NCBI GenBank assembly: GCA_017991835.1
Contig: JAGOPY010000010.1
Coordinates: 62,001 to 126,000 of the forward strand
Source: Bacteroidales bacterium
Lineage (GTDB): Bacteria > Bacteroidota > Bacteroidia > Bacteroidales > JAGOPY01
Length of the DNA stretch: 64,000 bases
Reading direction: 5' to 3'
Shown here: one piece after another, positions 1 to 8,309 of the stretch
Layout: each line of letters starts with the position of its first letter
Numbering within the stretch: position 1 is the stretch's first letter
Made by a program: the position numbers and the translations under genes
Notes under the pieces: generated by a model
Told to the model about the DNA's origin: nothing
What the model saw: the letters and a program-made list of their open reading frames with translations, nothing else
Database searches by the model: none

Positions 1-173
1 ATGAATTTTCAAGGCTGAGGGATTTCCTGGCGACCTCAATCAAAGTAAGCCGTCCTGAATTGCAGTATGTTGTTTTGCAGGATGGAGGACATTTGAAAGA
101 TCATGTCCTGGCCGATTTCGGGCCGGAGGTGTGGGAAGATTTCCAGACATCTTTCCTTGACAAAGCAAGGTAA
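1..173 (+). CDS. C-terminal end of a GcvH-like protein (5' end outside window)
   Basis: An open frame runs from position 3 to the TAA at 171-173 and gives 56 residues with no start inside the window. The tail (RLRDFLATS, then QDGGHLKDHVL and WEDFQTSFLDKAR) lines up with the tail of the protein at 2348-3067 (RFKDFLAKS, QEGGEIMAGSL, WVEFQEEFL). I therefore read it as a second copy of the same membrane-anchored GcvH-like family. It ends 43 bases before the Fe-S subunit gene, so it is probably in the same operon. Only the C-terminal helix region is visible; the lipoyl-type domain itself is not. Similarity to the paralogue is seen directly, the function is inferred. Confidence 0.6.
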   Translation, partial: EFSRLRDFLATSIKVSRPELQYVVLQDGGHLKDHVLADFGPEVWEDFQTSFLDKAR

Positions 174-216
174 TCACAGGTAAATAATATAGTTTCATCA
201 TTATATTACACCCATT

Positions 217-1092
217 ATGCCAATTGACAGACGAAATTTTTTCAAGGTACTGGGGGTTACAGGCGTAGCGCTGGCCACCGGGAAAAAATTAAACGCCGCC
301 ACAACAGAGGCAGCAAAAGATGCGCCGCCGGAAGAATTCATGGGGGTGCTTTACGATGCCAGCCGCTGTGTCGGATGCCAGAGCTGCGAGTATGCCTGTG
401 CGGCGGCGCACAACCTTCCTGAGCCCGCCGATTCGCCGGAAGCGGGGATCATCCGCAAGGCGAGCGAAACACAGCAGAATGTGATCAATTTGTACAACAC
501 GTCGAAAGGGGAGGTTTACGTCAAGCAGCAGTGCATGCATTGCAACTCGCCTGCCTGTGCTTCGGCCTGCCTGACGAATGCCATGCATAAAAACCATACC
601 GGGCCGGTGATCTGGCGGGGCAATAAATGCATGGGGTGCCGTTATTGCATGGTTTCCTGCCCGTTTGATATTCCTAAATTCGAATATCACAGCCCCAATC
701 CGGAAATCAGGAAATGCGACATGTGCTTTGACCGGCTTAAGGAAGGCCTTATGCCCGCCTGTGTTACCGAATGCCCGGCCGAAGCCCTGATGTTCGGAAC
801 ACGGAGAGAGATGATCAAAGAGGCCAGGAGGAGGATCCACGACAATCCCGATGTTTACCACGATCACATTTACGGAGAGCATGAAGCAGGCGGCACAGGA
901 TTCCTCTACCTTTCTCCCGTCCCTTTTGAAGAACTTGGATTCAATACCTCCATCCAGAACTCCTCCTATCCCGAATTATCCAAAGGGTTCCTCTACAGCG
1001 TCCCCACCATTTTCGTTCTCTGGCCGGCCATTTTGCTTGGAATAAGAGAAGCTACAAAAGATAAACCTTTAAATGAAGAGAGCCATGATTAA
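217..1092 (+). CDS. Tat-exported 4x[4Fe-4S] ferredoxin subunit, HybA/HmcB-like
   Basis: A 291-residue electron-transfer subunit of the DmsB/HybA family. Residues 5-13 (RRNFFKVLG) are a twin-arginine signal, so the folded protein should reach the periplasm. Four cysteine groups follow: 51-61 (CxxCxxCxxxC), 106-118, 138-148 and 167-186, enough for four [4Fe-4S] clusters. A hydrophobic stretch near residues 258-276 would anchor the C-terminus in the membrane, as in HybA. The next gene, an NrfD/HybB-like membrane protein, overlaps its end, which is the usual pairing: the Fe-S subunit passes electrons to or from quinone through the membrane subunit. No hydrogenase or other catalytic subunit is in the window, so the electron donor is unknown. 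The gene could belong to a NiFe-hydrogenase, a cytochrome-c-linked or a sulfur-compound complex. Confidence 0.88.
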   Translation: MPIDRRNFFKVLGVTGVALATGKKLNAATTEAAKDAPPEEFMGVLYDASRCVGCQSCEYACAAAHNLPEPADSPEAGIIRKASETQQNVINLYNTSKGEVYVKQQCMHCNSPACASACLTNAMHKNHTGPVIWRGNKCMGCRYCMVSCPFDIPKFEYHSPNPEIRKCDMCFDRLKEGLMPACVTECPAEALMFGTRREMIKEARRRIHDNPDVYHDHIYGEHEAGGTGFLYLSPVPFEELGFNTSIQNSSYPELSKGFLYSVPTIFVLWPAILLGIREATKDKPLNEESHD

Positions 1093-2311
1093 AGGCGAAT
1101 ATACTTTGGAAGCCGACCGGCAAAAAGAGGGTTTCTGGAAATTTATCCTGAAAGAGATGAAACCCAGGGGTAAGATTTTCACCCCATTCAATATTATTTC
1201 ACTTCCGATCATGCTGACCGGATTGGTGCTTATCGTCATCCGGTTCTGGAAAGGGATCGGATCGGTAACGAACCTGACGCAGGAGGTCCCGTGGGGGCTC
1301 TGGATCGGGTTTGATGTGGTCACGGGCGTGGCTTTTGCAGGTGGCGCCTACGTACTGACCTTCATGGTCTACATCCTGAACATGAAGAAATACCATTCAA
1401 TCGTAAGGGTAACCGTTTTAAACGGATTCCTGGCTTACGTATTTTATGCCGGCGCATTGCTGCTGGATCTCGGAAGGCCCTGGAACGTGATCAATCCGAT
1501 CATCGGTAACGACTTCGGGTACAGTTCGGTATTGTTCCTGGTCGCCTGGCATTTCCTGCTTTACATGCTTGCACAACTGATCGAGTTTTCGCCTGCCATA
1601 GCCGAATGGCTGGGGGCCAGGCGGGCACATAGGATCCTTTCGGGGATGACTATTGCGGCCGTCATTTTCGGTATTACCCTGTCGACGTTGCACCAGTCGG
1701 GTCTCGGTGCGCTTTACCTCATGGCGAAAGAAAAGATCCACCCGCTTTGGTACAACGAATTCATCCCGATCATGTTTTTTGTCAGCAGCATCTTTGCGGG
1801 ATTGTCGCTGGTCATTTTTGAGGGATCCATCAGTCATAAGGTATTCTTTCACCAGATCAGTGAGCCGAACCGTAAAGCCCATCACGGCATTGTGATCGGG
1901 TTGTCGAAGATATGCGCAGTGGCAATGTTTGCATATTTCTTCCTGCAGATCCTGATATTTGTGCACGGGCAGCGGTGGGAATACCTTGGAACCCCCATGG
2001 GATACTGGTACCTGGTAGAAATGATCGGTTTCGTTCTGTTCCCGATGCTGTTGTTTTTCACCAGCTATCGCCGGCACAATGCCTTACTGGTAAAGATTGC
2101 CGCTATTATCACCATTCTGGGGATTATCATTAATCGTTTGAATGTGACTGTTATCGGTTTCAAATGGAATTTAGAACCTCATTATTTCCCGTCCTGGATG
2201 GAGATCGTGGTGACACTGGCGGTCATTTTCACGGAGATCTGGATATTCCGGTGGATCATCAACCGGATGCCGGTCCTCAGGGATTCCCCGGAATGGGCTA
2301 AAAATCATTGA
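1073..2311 (+). CDS. NrfD/HybB-family quinone-interacting membrane subunit
   Basis: A 412-residue integral membrane protein with about ten hydrophobic segments (roughly residues 40-60, 88-106, 118-138, 155-178, 193-212, 230-250, 275-297, 315-335, 342-360 and 378-398). It matches the NrfD/PsrC/HybB family in length and pattern. Such proteins exchange electrons between a periplasmic Fe-S subunit and menaquinone. The ATG at 1073 overlaps the upstream Fe-S gene by 20 bases; an ATG at 1085 is also in frame and would leave an 8-base overlap. Either way the two genes are translationally coupled. It is followed after 36 bases by the GcvH-like gene. The family assignment is firm; the electron donor or acceptor is not visible. 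Confidence 0.87.
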   Translation: MKRAMIKGEYTLEADRQKEGFWKFILKEMKPRGKIFTPFNIISLPIMLTGLVLIVIRFWKGIGSVTNLTQEVPWGLWIGFDVVTGVAFAGGAYVLTFMVYILNMKKYHSIVRVTVLNGFLAYVFYAGALLLDLGRPWNVINPIIGNDFGYSSVLFLVAWHFLLYMLAQLIEFSPAIAEWLGARRAHRILSGMTIAAVIFGITLSTLHQSGLGALYLMAKEKIHPLWYNEFIPIMFFVSSIFAGLSLVIFEGSISHKVFFHQISEPNRKAHHGIVIGLSKICAVAMFAYFFLQILIFVHGQRWEYLGTPMGYWYLVEMIGFVLFPMLLFFTSYRRHNALLVKIAAIITILGIIINRLNVTVIGFKWNLEPHYFPSWMEIVVTLAVIFTEIWIFRWIINRMPVLRDSPEWAKNH

Positions 2312-2347
2312 GAAACAATTCATTAATTAATCTTAAAAAAATATAAG

Positions 2348-3067
2348 ATGGACGGTTTTACTTATCATGATATTTTTCAGACCAAGGGTATAGAATATAT
2401 CATCATTATTCTGTTCCTGCTGTTGCTGATCCCTTTCTGGATCATCATCAATAAAAATGACTACCTGAAAACAAAGATCAAAAAGGCCGTCAGGTTTTTG
2501 ACCAGGGATACATTGCGGGTGCCCCGCGGGGTTTTCATCAGTCCGATGCATACCTGGGCATTCATGGAAAAATCGGGCATGGCAAAGATTGGTCCTGATG
2601 ATCTCCTGGCTCTTCTGGCCGGAGAAGTTGACCTGGAATTTTTGAAGAAGCCCGGGGAAGAAGTCAAAAGAGGGGATTTGATCGCAGAAGTCGGTGTGGG
2701 CGGAAAAAAACTGCAGATCATTTCTCCGGTTTCGGGTACGATAAGCCGGCCGAATCATTCACTCGCCGAACAGAGACATTTGTTTGCGGATGATCCGTAC
2801 GGGCAAGGGTGGATATATGAGATCAGTCCATCGGCCTGGAAAGAAGAAACGAATAGTTACCGGCTGGGTGAAGAGGCGGTAAGCTGGACGTACGGAGAGC
2901 TGGACCGTTTCAAGGATTTCCTGGCAAAGTCGATGGTCCGTCACTCACTCGCTGGCAAAGGGATCATCCTGCAGGAGGGAGGTGAAATTATGGCCGGCTC
3001 ACTGGCAGAGATGCCTGAACAGATCTGGGTTGAGTTTCAGGAAGAGTTTTTAAGCGATCATCATTAA
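2348..3067 (+). CDS. Membrane-anchored GcvH-like (lipoyl-domain fold) protein
   Basis: A 239-residue protein with one hydrophobic segment at about residues 15-37 and a GcvH-like domain after it. Recognisable GcvH landmarks are HTW near residue 74 (HEW in GcvH), PGEEVKRGD near 103, the hairpin region ending ISPVSG (125-130), and YGQGWIYEISPS. In GcvH the lipoylated lysine lies eleven residues before the last G of SPVSG. Here that place is Gly119, and lysines sit next to it at 120 and 121. Lipoylation is therefore uncertain. It has a helical tail similar to the cut-off protein at 1-173. It cannot be an ordinary glycine-cleavage H protein, because no gcvT or gcvP is near and it is membrane-bound. 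A structural or carrier role in the neighbouring redox complex is inference. Confidence 0.75.
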   Translation: MDGFTYHDIFQTKGIEYIIIILFLLLLIPFWIIINKNDYLKTKIKKAVRFLTRDTLRVPRGVFISPMHTWAFMEKSGMAKIGPDDLLALLAGEVDLEFLKKPGEEVKRGDLIAEVGVGGKKLQIISPVSGTISRPNHSLAEQRHLFADDPYGQGWIYEISPSAWKEETNSYRLGEEAVSWTYGELDRFKDFLAKSMVRHSLAGKGIILQEGGEIMAGSLAEMPEQIWVEFQEEFLSDHH

Positions 3068-3153
3068 TTATTAGGATGATAAAGCGCTGAAATATTTAAG
3101 CGATACAAGAATTTCTTAATTTAGGAGATCAAAATCATCCCAAAAATGATGTA

Positions 3154-4824
3154 ATGATAAAAAAGGGGGCCTTTAAGTCCGTTTTACCCGTCAGAATCAA
3201 AATAGGGTCATCTATATACACACGTGTGGTCATCATAATTGCCGCAATGTCTGTCATATTGTTTGCCTCGTTTAGTATTATTTTCCGTTCTGTCAATCAC
3301 AAATATCTGAATTCGGTTATTGTACAGAACGGGCACAATGTCGGTTCGATTGTAAAAGGTGCGCTGTATCAATCGATGCTGGCGAATGATGAAACCTCTC
3401 TTCAGCAGACCCTGGATGCGATCCACTCGATATCGGGTATTGATGAGGTTAATCTTTATAATAACCGGAACGACCTGATCTATTCGGTTTTTTCATCGGA
3501 GATTGCCGACAGGGGAAATCCCGATTGCATAACGTGTCATGAAGATTTCAGCGGGATGTTTTCCAAAACCGAGATATCTTACAAGATCATCGACAAGAAG
3601 AGTTTATGTACGATGAACCAAACCATTAAAGGGTACCGGCAATTGCTTATCAGTTCCCCTATTCTGAACGAAAAGACCTGTTATACGGCAGATTGTCATG
3701 CCCACCAGGCGAATGAAACTTTTCTCGGTTCCTTGCTGATCAAGGTTCCGTTGACAGAACTGGATTCAACAGTCAGCAAATCATCAGCCCGTTTTGTTTT
3801 CTTTTCTATCCTTTCGACCCTGATCATGGCCACGATACTGATCATTTTCACCCGGAAAAGGATCAAGAAGCCGCTGAATGAGATCATCCTTGCCAGCGAG
3901 GCTGTCGGGAAGGGAAACACTTCTGTCAGGCTTGAAATTGACAAGAATGAGCTGGATGATATCAAAGTTGTATCGAAAGCTTTTAATGACATGCTGGATA
4001 AAATCCAGGCGTCGACCAAAGAATTACAAAACTGGTCGCACCAGCTGGAGTATAAGATCCAGAAAAAATCGGAGGAGTTGCTGGAAGCACAGAACGAGCT
4101 GATCCAGATAGAGAAGATTGCTTCGCTGGGGAAATTGTCGTCTTCTGTTGCACACGAGATAAACAACCCGCTTGCCGGAGTTCTGACTTATACAAAACTG
4201 GTATCCAAACAATTGGGGAAGGCGGACATGGATGAGAATGCCAGGCAGTCGATTCAGAAGCATTTGAAAGTGATTGAAACGGAAACCAAGCGATGCGGGG
4301 ATATTGTCAAAGGGTTGCTGGATTTTTCAAGGAAGGACCAGGAAAATTTCTCCAACCGTCATCTAAATGAAGTTTTGCAGGAGACTCACAACCTGATGGC
4401 CCACCAGATGAAGGTCGAGAATATTCAGTTCACTACTGATTTTGCGGCGTCTAACGATGTGGTATCGTGCGTGGAGAACCAGATCAAGCAAGCGTGTATC
4501 GCTATCCTGGTCAATGCTTCGGAGGCGGTCAGCGAAAACGGCGATGTGGCTGTCCGCACTTTCAATCCTGACGGGGAGCATATCCGGATTGAGATCACCG
4601 ACAACGGCACCGGAATTGCCCCGGATGATATTCCGCACATTTTCGAACCGTTTTTCTCAGCCAAGAACAAATCGAGCGGCATCGGACTGGGACTTTCCAT
4701 TGCACATGGCATTGTGTTAAATCATAAAGGGCGGATCGAGGTCGATTCCCGGCTGGGAAGCGGCACCAAAATTTCAATTATCCTGCCTTTAGCAAACCTT
4801 GAAGGAAAAGATCATGACCGGTAA
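3154..4824 (+). CDS. Sensor histidine kinase with periplasmic c-type haem motifs
   Basis: A 556-residue membrane kinase. A transmembrane segment at about residues 25-46 is followed by a periplasmic region holding a CXXCH haem-c motif at 125-129 (CITCH) and a CX4CH motif at 176-182 (CYTADCH). A second membrane segment lies near 212-232. HAMP follows (about 233-285), then a coiled stretch, a HisKA domain with His334 in SSSVAHEINNPLAG, and HATPase_c with DNGTGIAP and GIGLGLSIAHG. It should sense redox state or a gas through covalently bound haem and phosphorylate the regulator that follows. The stop overlaps the start of the next gene by 11 bases. It lies 86 bases after the redox module, so it probably controls it. 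Haem attachment is predicted from the motifs only. Confidence 0.88.
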   Translation: MIKKGAFKSVLPVRIKIGSSIYTRVVIIIAAMSVILFASFSIIFRSVNHKYLNSVIVQNGHNVGSIVKGALYQSMLANDETSLQQTLDAIHSISGIDEVNLYNNRNDLIYSVFSSEIADRGNPDCITCHEDFSGMFSKTEISYKIIDKKSLCTMNQTIKGYRQLLISSPILNEKTCYTADCHAHQANETFLGSLLIKVPLTELDSTVSKSSARFVFFSILSTLIMATILIIFTRKRIKKPLNEIILASEAVGKGNTSVRLEIDKNELDDIKVVSKAFNDMLDKIQASTKELQNWSHQLEYKIQKKSEELLEAQNELIQIEKIASLGKLSSSVAHEINNPLAGVLTYTKLVSKQLGKADMDENARQSIQKHLKVIETETKRCGDIVKGLLDFSRKDQENFSNRHLNEVLQETHNLMAHQMKVENIQFTTDFAASNDVVSCVENQIKQACIAILVNASEAVSENGDVAVRTFNPDGEHIRIEITDNGTGIAPDDIPHIFEPFFSAKNKSSGIGLGLSIAHGIVLNHKGRIEVDSRLGSGTKISIILPLANLEGKDHDR

Positions 4825-6154
4825 AATTTCTATATTGATTGTGGATGATGAAGAATCGGTAAGGGATTCGCTGTACAACTGGTTTATCGAAGACGGTTAT
4901 CATGTGGAGTGCGCGGCCAATGCCAAAGAGGCGTTGAACCTGATCGAGCAGAAGGATTTCAGCATTGTGCTGGCAGATTTGAAGATGCCGGGGATGGACG
5001 GGCTGGAGATGCAGCGGCGGATCAAAACCCTGAACCCGGAGGCGATCGTCATCATTATGACGGCCTTTGCTACCGTCGATTCGGCGGTGCGGGCATTAAA
5101 AGACGGCGCATTCGACTACATCACCAAGCCATTTGACCCGGATGACCTGTCGCACCTGATCCGCAATGCTTCGAAGCAGATTATGCTAAAGGCCGAAAAT
5201 GATGCCCTGAGAGATAAAATTGTATCTCTTGAGAATATCGATGATATTATTGGCACCAGCCCGGCAATGCTCCAGGTATTAAAAGAAGTGGAGAGTGTGG
5301 CGCAGAGCAATGCTTCCGTCATCATCACAGGCGAAAGCGGTACCGGGAAAGAATTGATAGCCAGGGCCATACATGCAAATTCATCCAGGCGCTATTTTCC
5401 CCTGGTGAGTGTGCATTGCGGGGCGTTGACGGAGAGTTTGCTGGAAAGCGAGTTATTCGGGCATGAGAAAGGGGCTTTTACGGGTGCGATGTACAACCGG
5501 AAAGGGCGGTTTGAGATGGCTGACGGCGGCACGATCTTTCTCGACGAGATTGCCACTGTTTCGATGAAAATGCAGATTGAGCTTTTACGGGTCCTGGAGA
5601 CCAGGAGTTTTATGCGGGTAGGCGGCAACAAGGAGATTTCCAGTGATTTCCGGGTAATCTGTGCAACGAACCGCGATCTGAAGGCGATGGTCGGGAACGG
5701 AACTTTCAGGGAAGATCTTTATTACAGGCTGAATGTCGTGGGGATCCATGTGCCTCCTTTGCGGGAACGCCCGGAAGATATACCTCTTTTAGCGGAATAT
5801 TTCATAAAGAAGTATTGCCGGTCGATGAGCCGCGATGTGATCCCGATTGAACCGGCAGCCCTGAAGCGTTTGCAGGAGTTTGATTTTCCGGGGAATGTGA
5901 GGGAGCTGGAGAATATGATCGAAAGAGCTATTGTGGTGGGTAACGGAAAAGAGATACGGGTAAAAGATCTGCCCCTGGGCCGGGAAGTTTCCACGGCCAG
6001 CACTGCCGAGAGCCTCGAAGAGCAGGAGAAGAAACACATTGTACAGATTCTGACACGTTACGACTGGAATATTTCGCGCGCAGCCAAAGCCCTTCAGATC
6101 GACAGGGTGACACTTTACAACAAAATCAGGAAATATGATTTAAACCAGGAGTAA
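4814..6154 (+). CDS. NtrC-type sigma-54 response regulator
   Basis: A 446-residue activator using the ATG at 4814; a TTG at 4799 would add five residues. The ATG overlaps the kinase stop by 11 bases. The receiver domain at about 5-120 has acidic residues 11-12 and the phosphorylation site Asp55 in LADLKMPGMDG. The AAA+ domain carries Walker A (GESGTGKE), the sigma-54 contact loop GAFTGA and the DGGTIFLDEI Walker B region. A Fis-type helix-turn-helix lies at the C-terminus (RAAKALQIDRVTLYNKI). It should turn on sigma-54 promoters when phosphorylated by the haem-motif kinase. I looked for a -24/-12 site (TGGC-N8-TTGC) in front of the genes of this cluster that lie in the window and saw none; the likely target promoter lies upstream of the window. 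Confidence 0.93.
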   Translation: MTGKISILIVDDEESVRDSLYNWFIEDGYHVECAANAKEALNLIEQKDFSIVLADLKMPGMDGLEMQRRIKTLNPEAIVIIMTAFATVDSAVRALKDGAFDYITKPFDPDDLSHLIRNASKQIMLKAENDALRDKIVSLENIDDIIGTSPAMLQVLKEVESVAQSNASVIITGESGTGKELIARAIHANSSRRYFPLVSVHCGALTESLLESELFGHEKGAFTGAMYNRKGRFEMADGGTIFLDEIATVSMKMQIELLRVLETRSFMRVGGNKEISSDFRVICATNRDLKAMVGNGTFREDLYYRLNVVGIHVPPLRERPEDIPLLAEYFIKKYCRSMSRDVIPIEPAALKRLQEFDFPGNVRELENMIERAIVVGNGKEIRVKDLPLGREVSTASTAESLEEQEKKHIVQILTRYDWNISRAAKALQIDRVTLYNKIRKYDLNQE

Positions 6155-6170
6155 AGCGGTAACCAGCAAC

Positions 6171-6725
6171 GTGCAGAATATCAGCCTGATATCATACGGT
6201 TATTTTGATAAAGCCTTACTTGACAGGATTGCAGAGAACATTTCGCAGGAATTTCAAAGCCAGGTGGAACTCCGGGAGGGGCACCTTGACCTGAGCCTGT
6301 ATTATGATCCGGGGAGGAGGCAATATAACGGGACCCGTTTACTGGAGGTTGTGGATAAGCTTCCCCTGGAATCCTCGTATAAGACCCTTGCCTTGTTCAA
6401 TGTTGACTTGTTCATCCCCATTCTGACCTATATTTTCGGCCAGGCTTACCTGGGAGGCAAGTCCGGCATCGTATCCTCTTATCGTTTAAGGAATGAGCTA
6501 TACGGCCTGAAGCAGGATGATAAGCTCCTGGCCGGCCGGATCATCAAAGTTTGTTTGCATGAACTGGGGCATATGCACGGGCTGGTGCACTGCAGCCAGC
6601 CGCAGTGCATCATGCGTTCGAGCACCTATGTGGAGGATATTGATTTGAAAGAGAGGTACTTCTGCGGGGAATGCAATGAGTTGTTAAAGAAGGCCCCAGG
6701 GGTATACGGAGATGGACACCCCTAG
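6171..6725 (+). CDS. amzA: Archaemetzincin-family zinc metalloprotease
   Basis: A 184-residue protein starting with GTG at 6171, 17 bases after the regulator. The archaemetzincin signature is complete: HELGHMHGLVHC gives the three zinc histidines and the first cysteine, then CIM, and after about 17 residues CGEC for a second structural zinc. It follows the pattern HExxHxxGxxHCxxxxCxM...CxxC. No signal peptide is seen, so it should be cytoplasmic. Its physiological substrate is not known for this family. The short distance to the sigma-54 regulator and the same strand suggest it is part of the same transcript, which is unexpected company for a peptidase. The TAG stop falls inside a short perfect inverted repeat shared with the convergent susD-like gene. 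Confidence 0.9.
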   Translation: MQNISLISYGYFDKALLDRIAENISQEFQSQVELREGHLDLSLYYDPGRRQYNGTRLLEVVDKLPLESSYKTLALFNVDLFIPILTYIFGQAYLGGKSGIVSSYRLRNELYGLKQDDKLLAGRIIKVCLHELGHMHGLVHCSQPQCIMRSSTYVEDIDLKERYFCGECNELLKKAPGVYGDGHP

Positions 6726-6730
6726 GGTGT
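6716..6730. terminator. Short inverted repeat at convergent gene ends
   Basis: ACACCC-CTA-GGGTGT forms a six-pair stem with a three-base loop. It contains the TAG stop of the archaemetzincin gene and lies five bases from the end of the opposing SusD-like gene. It may act as a terminator in both directions, but there is no clear T-run. Confidence 0.3.
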
Positions 6731-6734
6731 ATGA

Positions 6735-8291
6735 TCAATATCCTTCATTCTGCATCAGAACCCCTGCCGACATATCGATCTCGGTCTGGGGGATGGGCAG
6801 GAAGCCTTTCGTGGCTGAGTTAAAGGTGTGGTCGTACACGACTTGTTCGTCGGTATATTTCGGGCCGCGCACATCCACTACGGTGAATTCCTGGGAAGCA
6901 AAAGCAATCCCTTTGCGGAGCACGTCGAAATAGCGGATACCTTCGAGTGAAAGTTCGAGGCGGCGCTCACGGTAGATATTTTCAGGCGTTGCCGGGATAC
7001 TTCCCAACCCGACTCTTGATCTGACCCTGTCGAGATAGTTTTGTGCGTTCGGGCTGCCCATTTCGGCGGCCATCAGCAGCACATCGGAGAAGCGGATAAC
7101 CCTGAAATTGCAGGTACGGTTCAGTTCAAACTGCCCGTCGGAACCCCAGTGTTCGGCGTCGGAGCTATATTTCCTCGAGAAATAGCCTGTATGCTGGAAT
7201 CCTTTGGTGAGTGTGCCGTCCAGTTCTTCTTCTTTCACAATCGTGAAGGCCAGGCGGGGATCGTCGCCGAAATCATCAACCAGTTTCTGGCTGACGACGC
7301 CGAAGCTCCAGCCGCGGTCCCAGTTGGAAGAATTGGTAACGCGAGGGCCTTGCATTTGGGCAGCCAGGTTGCCTTCACCTCCGACAACGTAATACCAGTC
7401 CCACCAGGCCGGCGTATCGCCATGGGAGATCTCAAACACCGATTCGATGCCGTATTCGCCGGCCAGTTTGAAATTGGTAGAATATTCCGGGAAGAGGTCG
7501 TGGCCGCTGTTGGTGATGACATCTTCGAGGTACTCGAGCGCTTTGGTGCGGTCGATGGTCATATCACCGGCCACCAGGTCGGCACTGTAAACGCCGTTAT
7601 AGAACAGGTAAACCCTGCCGAGAAGCGACTGGGCTGCCCATTTGCTCACCCTGCCGGACTCATCGGCCGGGATGGTTGCGGGAAGGACTGCCGCCGCTTC
7701 GACGAGGTCGAGGGCGATCTGGTCATAGACTTCTTTCGGTGTTTCCTGGTCCTGGTTGTATTCCGACGGGCCTTTGATCGTAGCGGTCAGCAGCGGGATA
7801 TTCTCAAAGAACCTGACCAGGTCGAAATGGTAGTAAGCCCGCAGGAACTTGCATTCGGCGATCATCCGGGCTTTCTTGTCGTCGGCCATCGTGATCTGGT
7901 CCATTTTTTCCATCAGCAGGTTAGCCCTGTAAATACCCACGTAGTTCTTCATCCACGTTGCCTTGACCAGCAGGTTGGTTGTAGGAATGGCATAGTTATT
8001 CAGCTCGTTTTCATCCATGCCGTCGTTAGCGTCTGCGCCACCGGCGTAAGAATCATCGGAAAGGATGTCGGAAACGGTGCAGAAGGGGGCCCATGAAACG
8101 CCGGGCATCTGGTCCCATCCAAGTGCGTCGTATGCTGCGGCCAGTGCCATCATGGCATCGGCTTCGGTCCGGTAAAAGTTCGTGCTGACTTCCCGGTCGA
8201 GCGGCTGACGGTCAAGAAAATCCTTGCTGCATCCAATTGTCAGCATGACCAGTACGATGATTGAAATCGGGTATATGATTGATTTTTTCAT
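6735..8291 (-). CDS. susD: SusD/RagB-family glycan-binding lipoprotein
   Basis: A 518-residue outer-surface lipoprotein. Residues 1-21 are a lipoprotein signal ending in TIGCSKDFLD, so Cys21 is the lipid anchor. The N-terminal SusD pattern (DFLDRQPLDREVSTNFYRTEADAM) and the C-terminal RagB pattern (NYLDRVRSRVGL, then YRERRLELSLEGIRYFDVLRKG) are both present. SusD proteins cap the SusC pore and bind the oligosaccharide before import. It is last in the operon GH16-SusC-SusD, 18 bases after susC. With a laminarinase-like GH16 beside it the ligand is probably a beta-1,3-glucan; that is inference. There is no SusE- or SusF-like gene. Confidence 0.95.
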   Translation of the reverse strand: MKKSIIYPISIIVLVMLTIGCSKDFLDRQPLDREVSTNFYRTEADAMMALAAAYDALGWDQMPGVSWAPFCTVSDILSDDSYAGGADANDGMDENELNNYAIPTTNLLVKATWMKNYVGIYRANLLMEKMDQITMADDKKARMIAECKFLRAYYHFDLVRFFENIPLLTATIKGPSEYNQDQETPKEVYDQIALDLVEAAAVLPATIPADESGRVSKWAAQSLLGRVYLFYNGVYSADLVAGDMTIDRTKALEYLEDVITNSGHDLFPEYSTNFKLAGEYGIESVFEISHGDTPAWWDWYYVVGGEGNLAAQMQGPRVTNSSNWDRGWSFGVVSQKLVDDFGDDPRLAFTIVKEEELDGTLTKGFQHTGYFSRKYSSDAEHWGSDGQFELNRTCNFRVIRFSDVLLMAAEMGSPNAQNYLDRVRSRVGLGSIPATPENIYRERRLELSLEGIRYFDVLRKGIAFASQEFTVVDVRGPKYTDEQVVYDHTFNSATKGFLPIPQTEIDMSAGVLMQNEGY

Positions 8292-8309
8292 TTTTCCTTG
8301 TTTTTAAGA

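Noticed and set aside
2348-3067. Ordinary glycine-cleavage H protein
   Set aside because: It has a membrane helix, the lipoyl-lysine position is Gly, and no other glycine-cleavage gene is near.
7041-8096. 351-codon open frame on the plus strand
   Set aside because: It lies opposite the SusD gene in a shadow frame and has no signal, domain or composition of a real protein.
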